From assembly GCA_003797895.1 (NCBI GenBank), contig RKQB01000006.1:248001-312000 (forward strand): a stretch of 64,000 nt of DNA, read 5' to 3'. Shown here piece after piece: positions 53,477-63,303 of this stretch; within the stretch, counting starts at the first letter, position 1; each line of letters starts with the position of its first letter. A model generated the notes under the pieces. It had not been told where the DNA came from, made no database searches, and saw only the letters and a program-made list of their open reading frames with translations. The stretch comes from Cyclobacteriaceae bacterium YHN15 (GTDB lineage: Bacteria > Bacteroidota > Bacteroidia > Cytophagales > Cyclobacteriaceae). The translations under genes were made by a program, and so were the position numbers.

Positions 53477-54589
53477 TTACCGTTCAATCCAAGTTTCCAA
53501 ATATTCTGCTAATTCAGACAAACCCGGACTCTTTCCATTTTGGATATATGCCCCAGAACAGCTCATGCCTAAGAAAAGCCTCTCCTCCATTTCCAATTCC
53601 AACAAACAGCCCAAGGCATAACCTGCATTAAAATTGTCTCCTCCTCCAGTGAGGATCTTGGGTTCCTCCACCAATTTACCTTCAACTCGAACCAACCCAT
53701 TTTGAGTTACTGCAAAACTCCTGTTGACAGGATGAATCAGCAAACAAGCAATTGTCATGTTGTCAAATATGGCTTTCGCTTTTTCTTCCGTTGAAGACTC
53801 TTTTTTATCTGGATTTTCCAAAGCATCAAAGACGATATTCGTTTCGTTTTCATTTAGGCCAAGGGTGACTTCCCCAAATGCACTATACCTGGAAATGATC
53901 TGAAGAGCTTCCCTGATCTCCTGATTTGATTTTCTGGAAGGATCACACAAATCGAAAAGGAATTTCTTGCCGATAGATCCACTTGGCATTACAATATCTT
54001 CCAATAACCCTTGCCAGATATCAGAGGCATGTGGAAGATTGACCCAATCTACAATGGCGACCAAATGACTGTTAAGATAAATTTCCCTGAGGTTATCAAC
54101 ACCCTTTCTTTTCTTGACTTTTTCCCAATTCAGATCATCAAATGATCCACAATCGGAAAATATCAATTTGCCATCTTGAAACTCAAATGCATCTGACTGT
54201 CCAGGATTCTCCAAACTGTGATCTTGAATATTGGGATGCAAATCCTCAAAAACAGGATGAATCTTGGGAAAGCCCAAAGTGCCCAAACAGTGGACCTGAA
54301 AACCGAGCGAACCCATGGCTTGGGACATAATGGGTGCGTTCCCGCCTATTTTGATTTCTTTGAGGGATAACTCCACTTGGCCGCTTTTGCCGGAAAGGGT
54401 TTTGATATGATCGGCAAAATTGGATATGTCTTTAAAAAATTGCTTTTCAGTCCCGGATTTTTTGTGGATAACTCCATATAAGCTGTCCACATATCCATCA
54501 AATCCGATCATGATGGATTGGTCAAATTTTTGGTTTTTTAACTTTTGAGTCAGATTCCTCAATAAGTCATTTGATTTTTTTAAAGTCAT
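53477..54589 (-). CDS. PfkB-family carbohydrate kinase
   Basis: The start is set at ATG 54589; a TTG at 54604 overlapping the deoC stop is the alternative. About 370 residues. It has the early GFDGYVDSLYGVI strand, IKIGGNAPIMSQAMGSLG (substrate loop) and a second signature LTGGGDNFNAGYALG with the catalytic Asp, where the usual GAGD is GGGD. It phosphorylates an unknown sugar or sugar acid. It follows deoC directly in a GntR-controlled unit. Confidence 0.82.
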   Translation of the reverse strand: MTLKKSNDLLRNLTQKLKNQKFDQSIMIGFDGYVDSLYGVIHKKSGTEKQFFKDISNFADHIKTLSGKSGQVELSLKEIKIGGNAPIMSQAMGSLGFQVHCLGTLGFPKIHPVFEDLHPNIQDHSLENPGQSDAFEFQDGKLIFSDCGSFDDLNWEKVKKRKGVDNLREIYLNSHLVAIVDWVNLPHASDIWQGLLEDIVMPSGSIGKKFLFDLCDPSRKSNQEIREALQIISRYSAFGEVTLGLNENETNIVFDALENPDKKESSTEEKAKAIFDNMTIACLLIHPVNRSFAVTQNGLVRVEGKLVEEPKILTGGGDNFNAGYALGCLLELEMEERLFLGMSCSGAYIQNGKSPGLSELAEYLETWIER

Positions 54590-54600
54590 AAAAAAATTGG

Positions 54601-55359
54601 TCAATAGCCTACACTTTCTTTGAAGTCGGGCTTATCACTGGACCCCCCACCATATTTCTTTTTGGCATCTTCCAGAATCGTTGCTGTGGCAGTTGCTCCG
54701 ATTCTAGTGACTCCCCAGGATTTTACTTTGAGTAAATCCTCCAAAGTCCTTACCCCACCTGCAGCTTTGATCTGCACTTCCGGGGCACTGTACTTCCGCA
54801 TCAACTTTAAGTCATGCTCAGTAGCCCCTTCATAACTGTATTTACCATCGCCTCCCTTGACAAAACCATAACCTGTGGAAGTCTTGACAAATTCTACTTT
54901 GGCCGCACTGCAGATTTCACTGAGTTTGATTTTGTATTTGTCTTCAGGTAGATAATCATTCTCAAAAATCACTTTTAATGCAGCTTTGTGTTTTTTGGTA
55001 ACCGCTACAATAGCTTCAATTTCCTGTCTCACATAATCCCAATCCTCCTGTAAGACTTTCCCTATATTGACCACCATGTCGATTTCTACAGCCCCCTCTT
55101 GGCAAGCCTTTTCGGTTTCATAGACTTTTACATCTGTACTGCTGTTGCCATGGGGAAATCCAATCACGGTACAGACCATCACATCCGAACCTTTCAACCA
55201 CATGACGGCTTCTTTGACAGCATAGGGTTTGATGCATACCGAGGCAGCATCGTAATGCTTGGCCAATTCACATCCTTCTTTCAGGTCTTTGTCTGTCATC
55301 GTGGGATGCAAGAGACTATGGTCAATCATTTTGGCAAGTTCTCTGACTTCTTGTTGCAT
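54601..55359 (-). CDS. deoC: Deoxyribose-phosphate aldolase-like class I aldolase (copy 2)
   Basis: With the ATG at 55359 (MQQEVRELAKMIDHSLLHPT) it has 252 residues, as expected. It shows VEIDMVVNIG, ALKVIFENDYL and the Schiff-base lysine in VEFVKTSTGYG, then QIKAAGGVRT and GATAT. It differs clearly from copy 1 at 33696. The context (PfkB kinase, sugar isomerase, GntR regulator) suggests that it cleaves a phosphorylated deoxy- or keto-sugar, perhaps not deoxyribose-5-phosphate. Confidence 0.87.
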   Translation of the reverse strand: MQQEVRELAKMIDHSLLHPTMTDKDLKEGCELAKHYDAASVCIKPYAVKEAVMWLKGSDVMVCTVIGFPHGNSSTDVKVYETEKACQEGAVEIDMVVNIGKVLQEDWDYVRQEIEAIVAVTKKHKAALKVIFENDYLPEDKYKIKLSEICSAAKVEFVKTSTGYGFVKGGDGKYSYEGATEHDLKLMRKYSAPEVQIKAAGGVRTLEDLLKVKSWGVTRIGATATATILEDAKKKYGGGSSDKPDFKESVGY

Positions 55360-55387
55360 AATATTTTTTTTAAGTTTTGACTTTATT

Positions 55388-56101
55388 CTATTGGAAATAG
55401 CTTCCGATGGCGTAGGAATCGGTATTGAAAAACAGGGAACTGTACACAAAGAGATCCTTTCTTGAGGTTCCGTATTTTCTGTAAGCATGGAGAATTGGTT
55501 CGCCAATTCCGATTTCCAGAAAAGCTGCCAATTCTTCGTCAGCTTTGATCGCCCTTACTTCCTGATCCATGGAAATTATTTCTATATCAAAATTCAGCGC
55601 AAGGGTAGTGAATAGCGAATCATTGACAAGTTTTGTTTCTGCAAATTTTGGAAGGTCCATATTTGGAATATAGGTATACTCCAACATAATGGGGGATTGA
55701 TTGATCAGCCTAAGCCGATGCAGGAAATAACAACCGACTTTCGATTCTGCTTCTGAAAGGGTATAGAAAAAATCTTCCGGCCAATTTTGCAGAGCAGGAC
55801 CTTCCAAAATCTGATTATTGACTTTGTCGTCTGTATGGCTGATGACCTCGGAAAAGCCTTTGAATGACAGGAGACCCAAGCGTTTTTTCTTTAGATTTAC
55901 AATGCTGCCTTTGCCCTTTCTTTTGATGATATAGCCATCATCTTCCATTTTTTGAAGCGCTTGCCTGACCGTGGCCCTAGTCATCTCATGTTCAGATGAC
56001 AACACGTTTTCAGAGGGAAGTAAATCCCCTTCTTTATAAACTCCTTTGATGATTTGTGACTTAAGCAGATGTTGTAATTCCCTGTATTTAAAGGTTTCCA
56101 T
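55388..56101 (-). CDS. GntR/HutC-family transcriptional regulator
   Basis: About 237 residues from ATG 56101 (METFKYRELQHLL). The N-terminal winged helix is typical (LLPSENVLSSEHEMTRATVRQALQKMEDDGYIIKRKGKGS) and the C-terminal 150 residues are a UTRA ligand domain. It heads the deoC-kinase operon 28 bases upstream of deoC. An 18-base palindrome 20 bases before its start is a likely autoregulatory operator, released by a sugar phosphate. Confidence 0.88.
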   Translation of the reverse strand: METFKYRELQHLLKSQIIKGVYKEGDLLPSENVLSSEHEMTRATVRQALQKMEDDGYIIKRKGKGSIVNLKKKRLGLLSFKGFSEVISHTDDKVNNQILEGPALQNWPEDFFYTLSEAESKVGCYFLHRLRLINQSPIMLEYTYIPNMDLPKFAETKLVNDSLFTTLALNFDIEIISMDQEVRAIKADEELAAFLEIGIGEPILHAYRKYGTSRKDLFVYSSLFFNTDSYAIGSYFQ

Positions 56102-56120
56102 AACCAAAAATAATAATCCT

Positions 56121-56138
56121 AACTTGTATATACAAGTT
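56121..56138. promoter_or_regulatory. GntR/HutC operator AACTTGTATATACAAGTT
   Basis: A perfect 18-base palindrome, with the TGTATATACA core seen in operators of HutC-type regulators, 20 bases upstream of the gntR ATG. It should control gntR, deoC, the kinase and perhaps the isomerase. Confidence 0.8.
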
Positions 56139-56264
56139 GTCGGTAGATCAATAAGAAACTAAAAAATCAGCTCTATAAAAAAAGAAGGCCGCCTCTAGTT
56201 TAGAGACAACCTATTTTATAATTTAATCTCTATCAAAAAATCAGAAAGTGACTTATCCACATCA

Positions 56265-58667
56265 TCAGAGCACGTTCCGATTCCATCGTAATGTTGTGCG
56301 TCTGTTTTCTTGGTGAAGCGCTTCAGAACAATTTCTATCACTGCAATCGTTTATAGGAAGGTTTTCTCCATAAAATGAATATTCAATCCTGTTGCGATCG
56401 ACACCATTTTGGACCAAATAATTCATAACCGCTTTCGCTCTAAGTTCTGACAAATATTCGTTATACACATCACTGCCTCTTTGATCAGTGTGACCTTCAA
56501 TGATCAAATTCAATGACGTATCGCTTTTCATCTGTCTGATGACATCATCCAATTCTTTTTCCTGAACAGGTTTTAAGTTACTTCGGTCAAAATCAAAATA
56601 GATGGTTGGTAGTTCTTTTGCAGTTTCAGCACTTGTCAAATCTTTCTCAATTATTTCTCCAGATCCTGAATAAGTAGGCAAATCCAAAGGTAGGACAATA
56701 GCGCATGGATCATCAATTCCCTCAGGTAGCTCATATTCCATATCTTTATCCACAAAGGCAGTAAGCGTCAGCTCACTTCTTCTATTCAATTGATGGTTGG
56801 ATTCTGAGCAAGGAAGACCGTCTCCACAATCATTGACCAGTCGCTCTTCACCAAACCATTCCAATTTGATCCTTTCAGGAGATATTCCCAAGGAAGTCAA
56901 GTATTGATTGACTGATGCTGCTCTTCTTTCACTCAATGCTTCATTATAAGCATTTGAAGCTCTGGAATCTGTATGCGAACTAACATACAATACAGTATGA
57001 GGGTTTTCCACCATCAGGCTTCCGATTCTTTCAAGTGTTGGCTTTTCGGAATCCCTGATGTTGGATTTATCAAAATCATAATAAACATTATCGGTAAGCA
57101 GTTTAGACTTGTAAGGTATGGCAGCCATTTTATATCTCTTGACCAAAGTATCACCTTCAAAACCAACAGTAGTTAAATAGTTATCAACAATTTCGAAGTA
57201 CCCTTTTTTCCCAATTTTAAGAGAATAATCGCTTTCAGGGTTCAACCCTGCAATAAGAATCCCCTCTTTGGTAGTTTCTGTTTCTATAGGATTTTCTGAG
57301 TTATCCACAATATGTGAATCGAATTCTGTAATGAGTTCTCCATTACAATCTTCCACCAAAACTTTCAATACTTTAAAAAGTTCTTTGATGGTGTATATAT
57401 CATCCAACCCTTGTCCCCCCTTTCTATCGGAAGATATGTAACTCTTTCCGTCAGTTGATGCTATAAAGTAAAAATCATCTCTAATACTGTTGTAAGGGAG
57501 ACCCATGTTCCGAACGTTATCCACATTTCCATTGATATAATCTCCCACGAAAAGATCCATTCCTCCTAAGCCCACATGGCCACGAGAAGTAAAGTAAAAG
57601 TTATTATTATATACTGATGGATGGCTTTCATTGTGAGGTGTGTTCACAAGAGGCCCTAAATTAACCGGTGTTGAAAAATTAAGATTTTCGTCAAACTCTG
57701 AATAATAGATATCAAATCCGCCCAAACCTCCTGGCATATCAGAGGCAAAGTAAAGCCTTTTTTTGTTCAGATCCACAAAGGGGTTCATGACTCCATAAGC
57801 AAGGTGTTTGTTGAATTTGAAAGGTTTGCTATCTGTGATATTACCGGATTGATCAATCTTGCCAAAATAAATACCTGCATGATTGACAAAATTTTTCCGG
57901 CCTTTTATTTTTGTCTTCGCTACAAAGGCGGTGTAAAAAATCAAGTCCAATCCCGGAGAATAATGTGGATCATTAAGATGCAATGCATCCGTAAGGTCAG
58001 TGGAAACTTTTGAAGCCACACTATCTGAACTCTTTCTATAAATTTTATAATACTCACGTTCATTGATATCGCTTTTTTCTTTGCTAAACATATCATTTTT
58101 AGCATCCAGTCTGACAGAGGGGATGGATTTCACATCCCCAATTGGCCCTCTATCACTTGAATAGTAAGTGTTTCCATACTTATCCACAGACATACCAAAT
58201 TCAGAAGCATCTGTATTGATTAAATCGAGGGAGGACAACTCCATTGTCGAAGGCGTCTCCATAATTGTCCTGATACCTTCAATATTTAATTCAGGAAAAT
58301 CAGAAGCAGTAAATCCGGCATTGCTGAGGAGTTGGTCAATTTCATCCCATTTTCCATTTTTTATGGCAGAAGTTAAAAATTTTGAGTAATCCTCTTTGGT
58401 AGACTCCTCAAAATCCACCGCAATGCTCCACCAGTCATAGGCATTTTCATAAGATCCGAACTTATCAAATGTCTTGGCTAATTTAAGTGCTGTGGTATAT
58501 TTCGCTTTTCTATCAAAGGATTTTTTGTATGCTTCAGAAGCTTTTAGGTAGTTTTCCAGATTATATTGCTTATCAGCATACCTAAGCAGACGGCTTTGGG
58601 CATTAACATCTACTTTTAAAAATAGTAGATAAATAACCGATAAAATAATCAAAAAAGCTCTTTTCAT
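56265..58667 (-). CDS. OmpA-family envelope protein with PD40 repeats and two tandem OmpA domains
   Basis: With the ATG at 58667 it has 800 residues. A Sec signal (FLIILSVIYLLFLKVDVNA) is followed by TPR-like helices, PD40/WD40-like beta-propeller repeats (YYSSDRGPIG, LYFASDMPGGLGGFDIYYSEF), a small Ig/CNA-like domain and then two OmpA peptidoglycan-binding domains (YYDFDKSNI ... SSHTDSRAS ... NRRSELTLTAF and YFDFDRSNL ... EGHTDQRGSD ... NRRTTLRWNRN). Bacteroidota PorE/SprE-type proteins have one OmpA domain. Two in tandem is unusual. It should tether an outer-membrane machine to murein. Confidence 0.88.
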   Translation of the reverse strand: MKRAFLIILSVIYLLFLKVDVNAQSRLLRYADKQYNLENYLKASEAYKKSFDRKAKYTTALKLAKTFDKFGSYENAYDWWSIAVDFEESTKEDYSKFLTSAIKNGKWDEIDQLLSNAGFTASDFPELNIEGIRTIMETPSTMELSSLDLINTDASEFGMSVDKYGNTYYSSDRGPIGDVKSIPSVRLDAKNDMFSKEKSDINEREYYKIYRKSSDSVASKVSTDLTDALHLNDPHYSPGLDLIFYTAFVAKTKIKGRKNFVNHAGIYFGKIDQSGNITDSKPFKFNKHLAYGVMNPFVDLNKKRLYFASDMPGGLGGFDIYYSEFDENLNFSTPVNLGPLVNTPHNESHPSVYNNNFYFTSRGHVGLGGMDLFVGDYINGNVDNVRNMGLPYNSIRDDFYFIASTDGKSYISSDRKGGQGLDDIYTIKELFKVLKVLVEDCNGELITEFDSHIVDNSENPIETETTKEGILIAGLNPESDYSLKIGKKGYFEIVDNYLTTVGFEGDTLVKRYKMAAIPYKSKLLTDNVYYDFDKSNIRDSEKPTLERIGSLMVENPHTVLYVSSHTDSRASNAYNEALSERRAASVNQYLTSLGISPERIKLEWFGEERLVNDCGDGLPCSESNHQLNRRSELTLTAFVDKDMEYELPEGIDDPCAIVLPLDLPTYSGSGEIIEKDLTSAETAKELPTIYFDFDRSNLKPVQEKELDDVIRQMKSDTSLNLIIEGHTDQRGSDVYNEYLSELRAKAVMNYLVQNGVDRNRIEYSFYGENLPINDCSDRNCSEALHQENRRTTLRWNRNVL

Positions 58668-59185
58668 ATTCAAATCCATCAATAACTTTTAAAAAATCAG
58701 ACTACCGCGATAAATATTAAATTTATGAAGAAACCTAAATTTTTATATATTAATTAACTTCCATAATACACTCTAATCAGATATAGAGGTAATTAAAATG
58801 TGGATAACTATATATTTTTAATTAAATATTGTCCTTATTCCTAATTCAGGGACTGCGAAATAGCAGTAATCAAACTTTATCCACAGACTAGTAAAAATTT
58901 CCCTTGAAATATGGGTTATTTTGTAAATTCTGAACCCTAAGAAAACAATGATTTCTTTACAAAAATGGTGTTTTTTTAAATAAAACAAAATTATTTTTAT
59001 TAATATTTCATTTTTACAAAAGAATAGCTTATAAAGCGGTTTTTTTTTGTTTTGAGATGCAAAAAATTAGTTGTGGAAAAGTAATGGAAATTTTGAAGAT
59101 TTTTTTTTTCGCAGTTTTTACTCCATTCTTTTAAGAAATAAACAGTATAATCAAAAAGATTTCTAGTTGATATGGAAGTTCTGTT
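58668..59185. other. Candidate replication origin (AT-rich, DnaA boxes)
   Basis: The longest gene-free stretch in the window, very AT-rich, with long T and A runs. It holds exact DnaA boxes at 58799-58807 (minus) and 58877-58885 (plus) and a one-mismatch box at 59072-59080. More exact boxes flank it (56253, 56746, 57301, 57517, 58180, 59607, 60071, 60573). No coding frame or RNA gene was recognised. The origin call is inference from box density and AT content. Confidence 0.5.
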
Positions 59186-60040
59186 TCAATAAAAAATTAC
59201 TGTCTTATTCCTGTAAGCAAGAATTTTTCTCTCCAAATGGTATTTTATTGCCTTTGAAAGCACTACTTTTTCCACATCCTGACCTATCTGAACCAGATCT
59301 GAAGGAGAGTTATGATGCCTTACTCTTGCTATTTCCTGTTCAATAATTGGCCCGGCATCCAACTCCTCGGTTACATAATGGGCTGTTGCACCGATGATTT
59401 TGACTCCCCTCTCATAGGCAGCATGATAGGGTTTGGCCCCAACAAAGGCAGGTAAAAAGGAATGATGAATGTTGATAACTTTATTAGGGAATTGTTGGAT
59501 AAACCTTCCGGACAATATTTGCATGTATCTAGCCAGCACTATAAAATCCACATTGTGTTGCTGCAATAGGGCAATTTGCTGTTTTTCCATCACCTCTTTA
59601 TTCGACTTATCCACAGGCAGATGGTAAAAAGGAATGCGGAAAGATGTAACTACAGGTTTTAAATCCAAATGATTGGATATTACCAGAGGTATTTCTACTT
59701 CAAATTGTCCTGAATAATACCTGCTTAAGATATCAAAAAGGCAATGAGATAACTTTGAGACGAAAATTGCCATCCTGGGTTTGGGAATATTGAAGTACAG
59801 GTCAAACTTCATGTTCAGTAATCCTGCCACTTCACTTTCAAACGTTTTGGCTATTTGTTCCTTTTGGATCGCAAAACTTTCCAGCTCCCAGGCAGCCCGC
59901 ATAAAAAACATCCCAATTTCCTCATCAACATGCTGATCGATTTCCAGAATGTTTCCCTGATACTTATATAAAAAATCAGAAACTTTGGCTACTATGCCTT
60001 TTTGGTCTTTACACTGAACAATTAAAATCGCCTTTTCCAT
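59186..60040 (-). CDS. purU: Formyltetrahydrofolate deformylase
   Basis: A 284-residue protein with an N-terminal ACT domain (ILIVQCKDQKGIVAKVSDFLY) and a formyltransferase-fold C-terminal half with the catalytic motif INIHHSFLPAFVGAKPY, then IGATAHYVTEELDAGPIIEQ. It releases formate from 10-formyl-THF and helps balance one-carbon units and purine synthesis. It stands between the candidate origin and the SNF2 gene. Confidence 0.93.
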   Translation of the reverse strand: MEKAILIVQCKDQKGIVAKVSDFLYKYQGNILEIDQHVDEEIGMFFMRAAWELESFAIQKEQIAKTFESEVAGLLNMKFDLYFNIPKPRMAIFVSKLSHCLFDILSRYYSGQFEVEIPLVISNHLDLKPVVTSFRIPFYHLPVDKSNKEVMEKQQIALLQQHNVDFIVLARYMQILSGRFIQQFPNKVINIHHSFLPAFVGAKPYHAAYERGVKIIGATAHYVTEELDAGPIIEQEIARVRHHNSPSDLVQIGQDVEKVVLSKAIKYHLERKILAYRNKTVIFY

Positions 60041-60093
60041 GATTTGAATAGTTTAAAGCATTAAAAAAAGTTATCCACATTTTGTGTGGCCTT

Positions 60094-63024
60094 TTAATCC
60101 AGTAAGGCCTCGATATCCTCTTTGTTCAAGCTCTTCATAAAGCTTTCTTCAGTGCTGATCAATTCCCCTGCCAGAGCCATTTTTCTTTCCTGCAAAGCCA
60201 TGATTTTTTCTTCCACCGTATTATGCGTGATGAACTTATAGATCATGACTTTGTTTTCCTGACCAATCCGATGGGCTCTGTCTATGGCCTGGGCTTCCAC
60301 TGCAGGGTTCCACCAAGGATCCAAAAGAAATACATATTCTGCCTTAGTCAGGTTCAGACCGACTCCCCCTGCTTTCAGGGAAATCAGAAAAATTTTAACT
60401 TTCTCATTTTCCTGAAACAACCTGACCTGTCCTTGGCGGTCTTTTGTTGTACCATCCAGATAGGCGTATTTTATGTTTTCACCTTCGAGGTATTCTTTTA
60501 CAATGGCAAGGTGTCGGACAAATTGGCTAAAAACCAGTACCTTGTGACCTTCACTGGCTGTGGCCTGAAGCATGTGGATAACATCCTCCAGTTTGCCTGA
60601 ATCCCCCTTGTAATTCTTGTCTGTCAGTTTGGGATGATTGGCAATCTGCCTCAATTGGGTCAAACCTCTTAAAAGGGTAAATTGTTGATTTTTCAGACCT
60701 GGGATAGTCATTTCATTTACTATTTTCTCCCTGTAATAGCCTTTAACCTCTTCATAAGCTTTTTCCTGTTCGGCGGTCATTGTAGAATATTTCACGTTGA
60801 TCACTTTTTCAGGAAGATCCGTAGCCACTTGCGACTTCATTCTCCTAAGAATAAAGGGCTTGATCATGGCATGTAGTTTAGCTGCTTTTCCCATGTCATT
60901 CTTTTTCTCAATGGGTTGAAGAAACTGCTTTTTGAACATGTTTTGATTGCCCAATAGACCTTTGTTGATAAAGTTCATCTGAGACCAAAGATCCATGGTT
61001 CCATTTTCGACCGGAGTGCCGGTCAGAATTAACTTTTGCCTGCAGTTCAATTCATTCACAGCCTTTGAAATGATACTGCCAGGATTTTTTATGGCCTGGG
61101 ATTCATCCAGTATAATATAGTTGAAGTAAAAGCCTTTTAAAATTTCTACATCCATCCTGGTGATTCCATAGGAAGTCAGGACTAAGTCATATTTGGCAAA
61201 CAAGCGGTTATCTTTGATTCTTTGTGTACCTGTATAGGACAATACCCTCAGACCTGGGGTAAATTTCCTGGCTTCCAATTCCCAGTTGTAAATCAGGGAG
61301 GTAGGCATGACCAAAAGGGAGGTGGCATCAGGATTCCTTTCTCTTTCATAGGCCAGAAGAGCTAAGGTCTGTACCGTTTTTCCCAATCCCATATCATCGG
61401 CCAGACAGCCACCAAACCTATATTCATTCAAAAATCTTAGCCAATTGTAGCCTGCTTTTTGGTAGGGGCGTAACTTACCCTTGAAGGTAATAGGAAGTTC
61501 ATAATCTTCAATTTGACTGAAATCCCTAAGTTTTTCCAACTTTCGGCTCAGAGTCAATTGAAGTAAGTTGTTTTGTTGGAGTTCCTGGGCCAGCGCAATG
61601 TGATGCTTCTGCAACACAAGGCTTTGGATTTTTTCCATTTCCTGTTCCTCAAGGAAAGCAAACATTTCTGAATAATTGACAAACCATGAATTAGGAATGA
61701 TCGCAATTTCCCCGTTCGGTAATTCAAATTCTGTTTTACCCTGAAGTAGAAGTTTCCTCAATTTATGAAAGGGAATTTCATAAGGACCAAATTTGATTAT
61801 GGCATGAACATCAAACCAATCAATGTTTTCTTTGACCTCAACACTGATTTGAGCACGGCCGATAAAATAGTTTTTTCCTTTTCCGTTGACGGCCTGCTTG
61901 ATCTCTATTCCAATTTCTTCCAGTTTTTCTCTGTGGGTATTTATCCAACCAAAGGCTTTGGATTTTTCCAGTGAATAGCGTGAGGACTTAACAGGCAGGT
62001 CGATTTCCTTCAGGTAATCCCCATAGGATTTTTCCTTGTCAATATCCCGAATTACTTTGTGAAATATATAGTTATCACCAATCTTTTCAAGAGCAACATT
62101 GTTTTCTCCCTTTTCCTCTGAACGAAAAGAGTAATCTCCATATTTGAACTGTAGGTCAAATACTATTTTATCCTCTTCAACTTCCTCTAAGGGATTTCCG
62201 AAAAGATCTGTCTTTGGGTTGGAAGGTAAATCACTTAAGCATAAAACGGGTTTGGGCTGACTTTTTTCTACTTTAATATCAAAACCCACTGCATAAACAT
62301 CAAAAGAGGAGACCAATTGGGTCACAAATTTGCTGTAATACTGCTCTTCGACTTTTCTTGGAATAACAATAAACTTTTTGTTTAAAAATGGCTGTAATTT
62401 CTTACCATCAACCCCTTTTTTGAAGTTATAGAGTTTGTAATCCACCACCAACCAAGCGGGTTCATGGCAGATTAAATATCCATTTCTGTATTGCCACTCC
62501 AGCTTTTCTCCTTGGTATTTGATGGTAGGAAAATAGTGGGTATTGTCTTCGTTTCTTCTAAAATGGAAAAGAACTGAGGCTTTTTCCGGCATGATCTCAA
62601 TCTCCCTCCAAATAGGGTTTCCGTCATTCCCCATTTCAAATAGCCTTTTTCCCTTAAGATGCTCAAGAATTTTTGCCCTAAGCCCCTCTAATTTCAGTTC
62701 TATTAATTCCTGAACAGCCTTATTTTCTGTTTTAGGATCATATATTTTCCTTAAATATTCCTTTGGCTTAAGTTTTTTATGATTGAATTTTTTGACCACG
62801 GACTCCTGCTGCATATCATCCATCCATTTGATCAGGTTATAATCCGTATCGTCCAAGCCAGAGGCGAATTCCGGCGCATTGATGGAAGATATATTCTGAT
62901 GGGCAAAGGATAACCTCCCTTTTTCATCCAGTTGAACCACAAACGACTCAAATAATAAACCTAAGAATTCATGGCTGAATAAAGAGTAAACTATTTCGAA
63001 AGGCTTCTCTGCTGATACTTTCAT
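60094..63024 (-). CDS. SNF2-family DEAD/DEAH-box ATPase (Rad54/HepA-like)
   Basis: Start at ATG 63024, giving 976 residues; a TTG at 63042 is less likely. The SNF2 ATPase lies in the C-terminal half: LADDMGLGKTVQTLALL (Walker A) near residue 545, ILDESQAIKNP (DEAH-type box as DESQ), LILTGTPVENG, then the helicase C domain VLVFSQFVRHLAIV and AIDRAHRIGQ. The 480-residue N-terminal part is unassigned and mostly beta. It probably remodels protein-DNA complexes, perhaps RNA polymerase. It lies near the candidate origin. Confidence 0.9.
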   Translation of the reverse strand: MKVSAEKPFEIVYSLFSHEFLGLLFESFVVQLDEKGRLSFAHQNISSINAPEFASGLDDTDYNLIKWMDDMQQESVVKKFNHKKLKPKEYLRKIYDPKTENKAVQELIELKLEGLRAKILEHLKGKRLFEMGNDGNPIWREIEIMPEKASVLFHFRRNEDNTHYFPTIKYQGEKLEWQYRNGYLICHEPAWLVVDYKLYNFKKGVDGKKLQPFLNKKFIVIPRKVEEQYYSKFVTQLVSSFDVYAVGFDIKVEKSQPKPVLCLSDLPSNPKTDLFGNPLEEVEEDKIVFDLQFKYGDYSFRSEEKGENNVALEKIGDNYIFHKVIRDIDKEKSYGDYLKEIDLPVKSSRYSLEKSKAFGWINTHREKLEEIGIEIKQAVNGKGKNYFIGRAQISVEVKENIDWFDVHAIIKFGPYEIPFHKLRKLLLQGKTEFELPNGEIAIIPNSWFVNYSEMFAFLEEQEMEKIQSLVLQKHHIALAQELQQNNLLQLTLSRKLEKLRDFSQIEDYELPITFKGKLRPYQKAGYNWLRFLNEYRFGGCLADDMGLGKTVQTLALLAYERERNPDATSLLVMPTSLIYNWELEARKFTPGLRVLSYTGTQRIKDNRLFAKYDLVLTSYGITRMDVEILKGFYFNYIILDESQAIKNPGSIISKAVNELNCRQKLILTGTPVENGTMDLWSQMNFINKGLLGNQNMFKKQFLQPIEKKNDMGKAAKLHAMIKPFILRRMKSQVATDLPEKVINVKYSTMTAEQEKAYEEVKGYYREKIVNEMTIPGLKNQQFTLLRGLTQLRQIANHPKLTDKNYKGDSGKLEDVIHMLQATASEGHKVLVFSQFVRHLAIVKEYLEGENIKYAYLDGTTKDRQGQVRLFQENEKVKIFLISLKAGGVGLNLTKAEYVFLLDPWWNPAVEAQAIDRAHRIGQENKVMIYKFITHNTVEEKIMALQERKMALAGELISTEESFMKSLNKEDIEALLD

Positions 63025-63303
63025 AGTAATATACACAACCAACGGAACGAATCCGTGTAGAAAACGCTTTTTTCCTAATTAAACCAGTTCGAAAATTAAG
63101 CAAATATTTAAGAATTAAAAAGACAAATGCGTTAATAGTTCAATTGTTTGGAAATACAGTTTTTATTGGAAATACTTTCTTTGGATTATACCCTGAAAGG
63201 GCTCTTATAGGCTTAAAATGTTGATCCTTTGGATTGGTTATCACATAATTTTGATTTGATGTAAATTAGTTGGATTTTGCTTTCTTGAGATAAAATTATT
63301 TCC

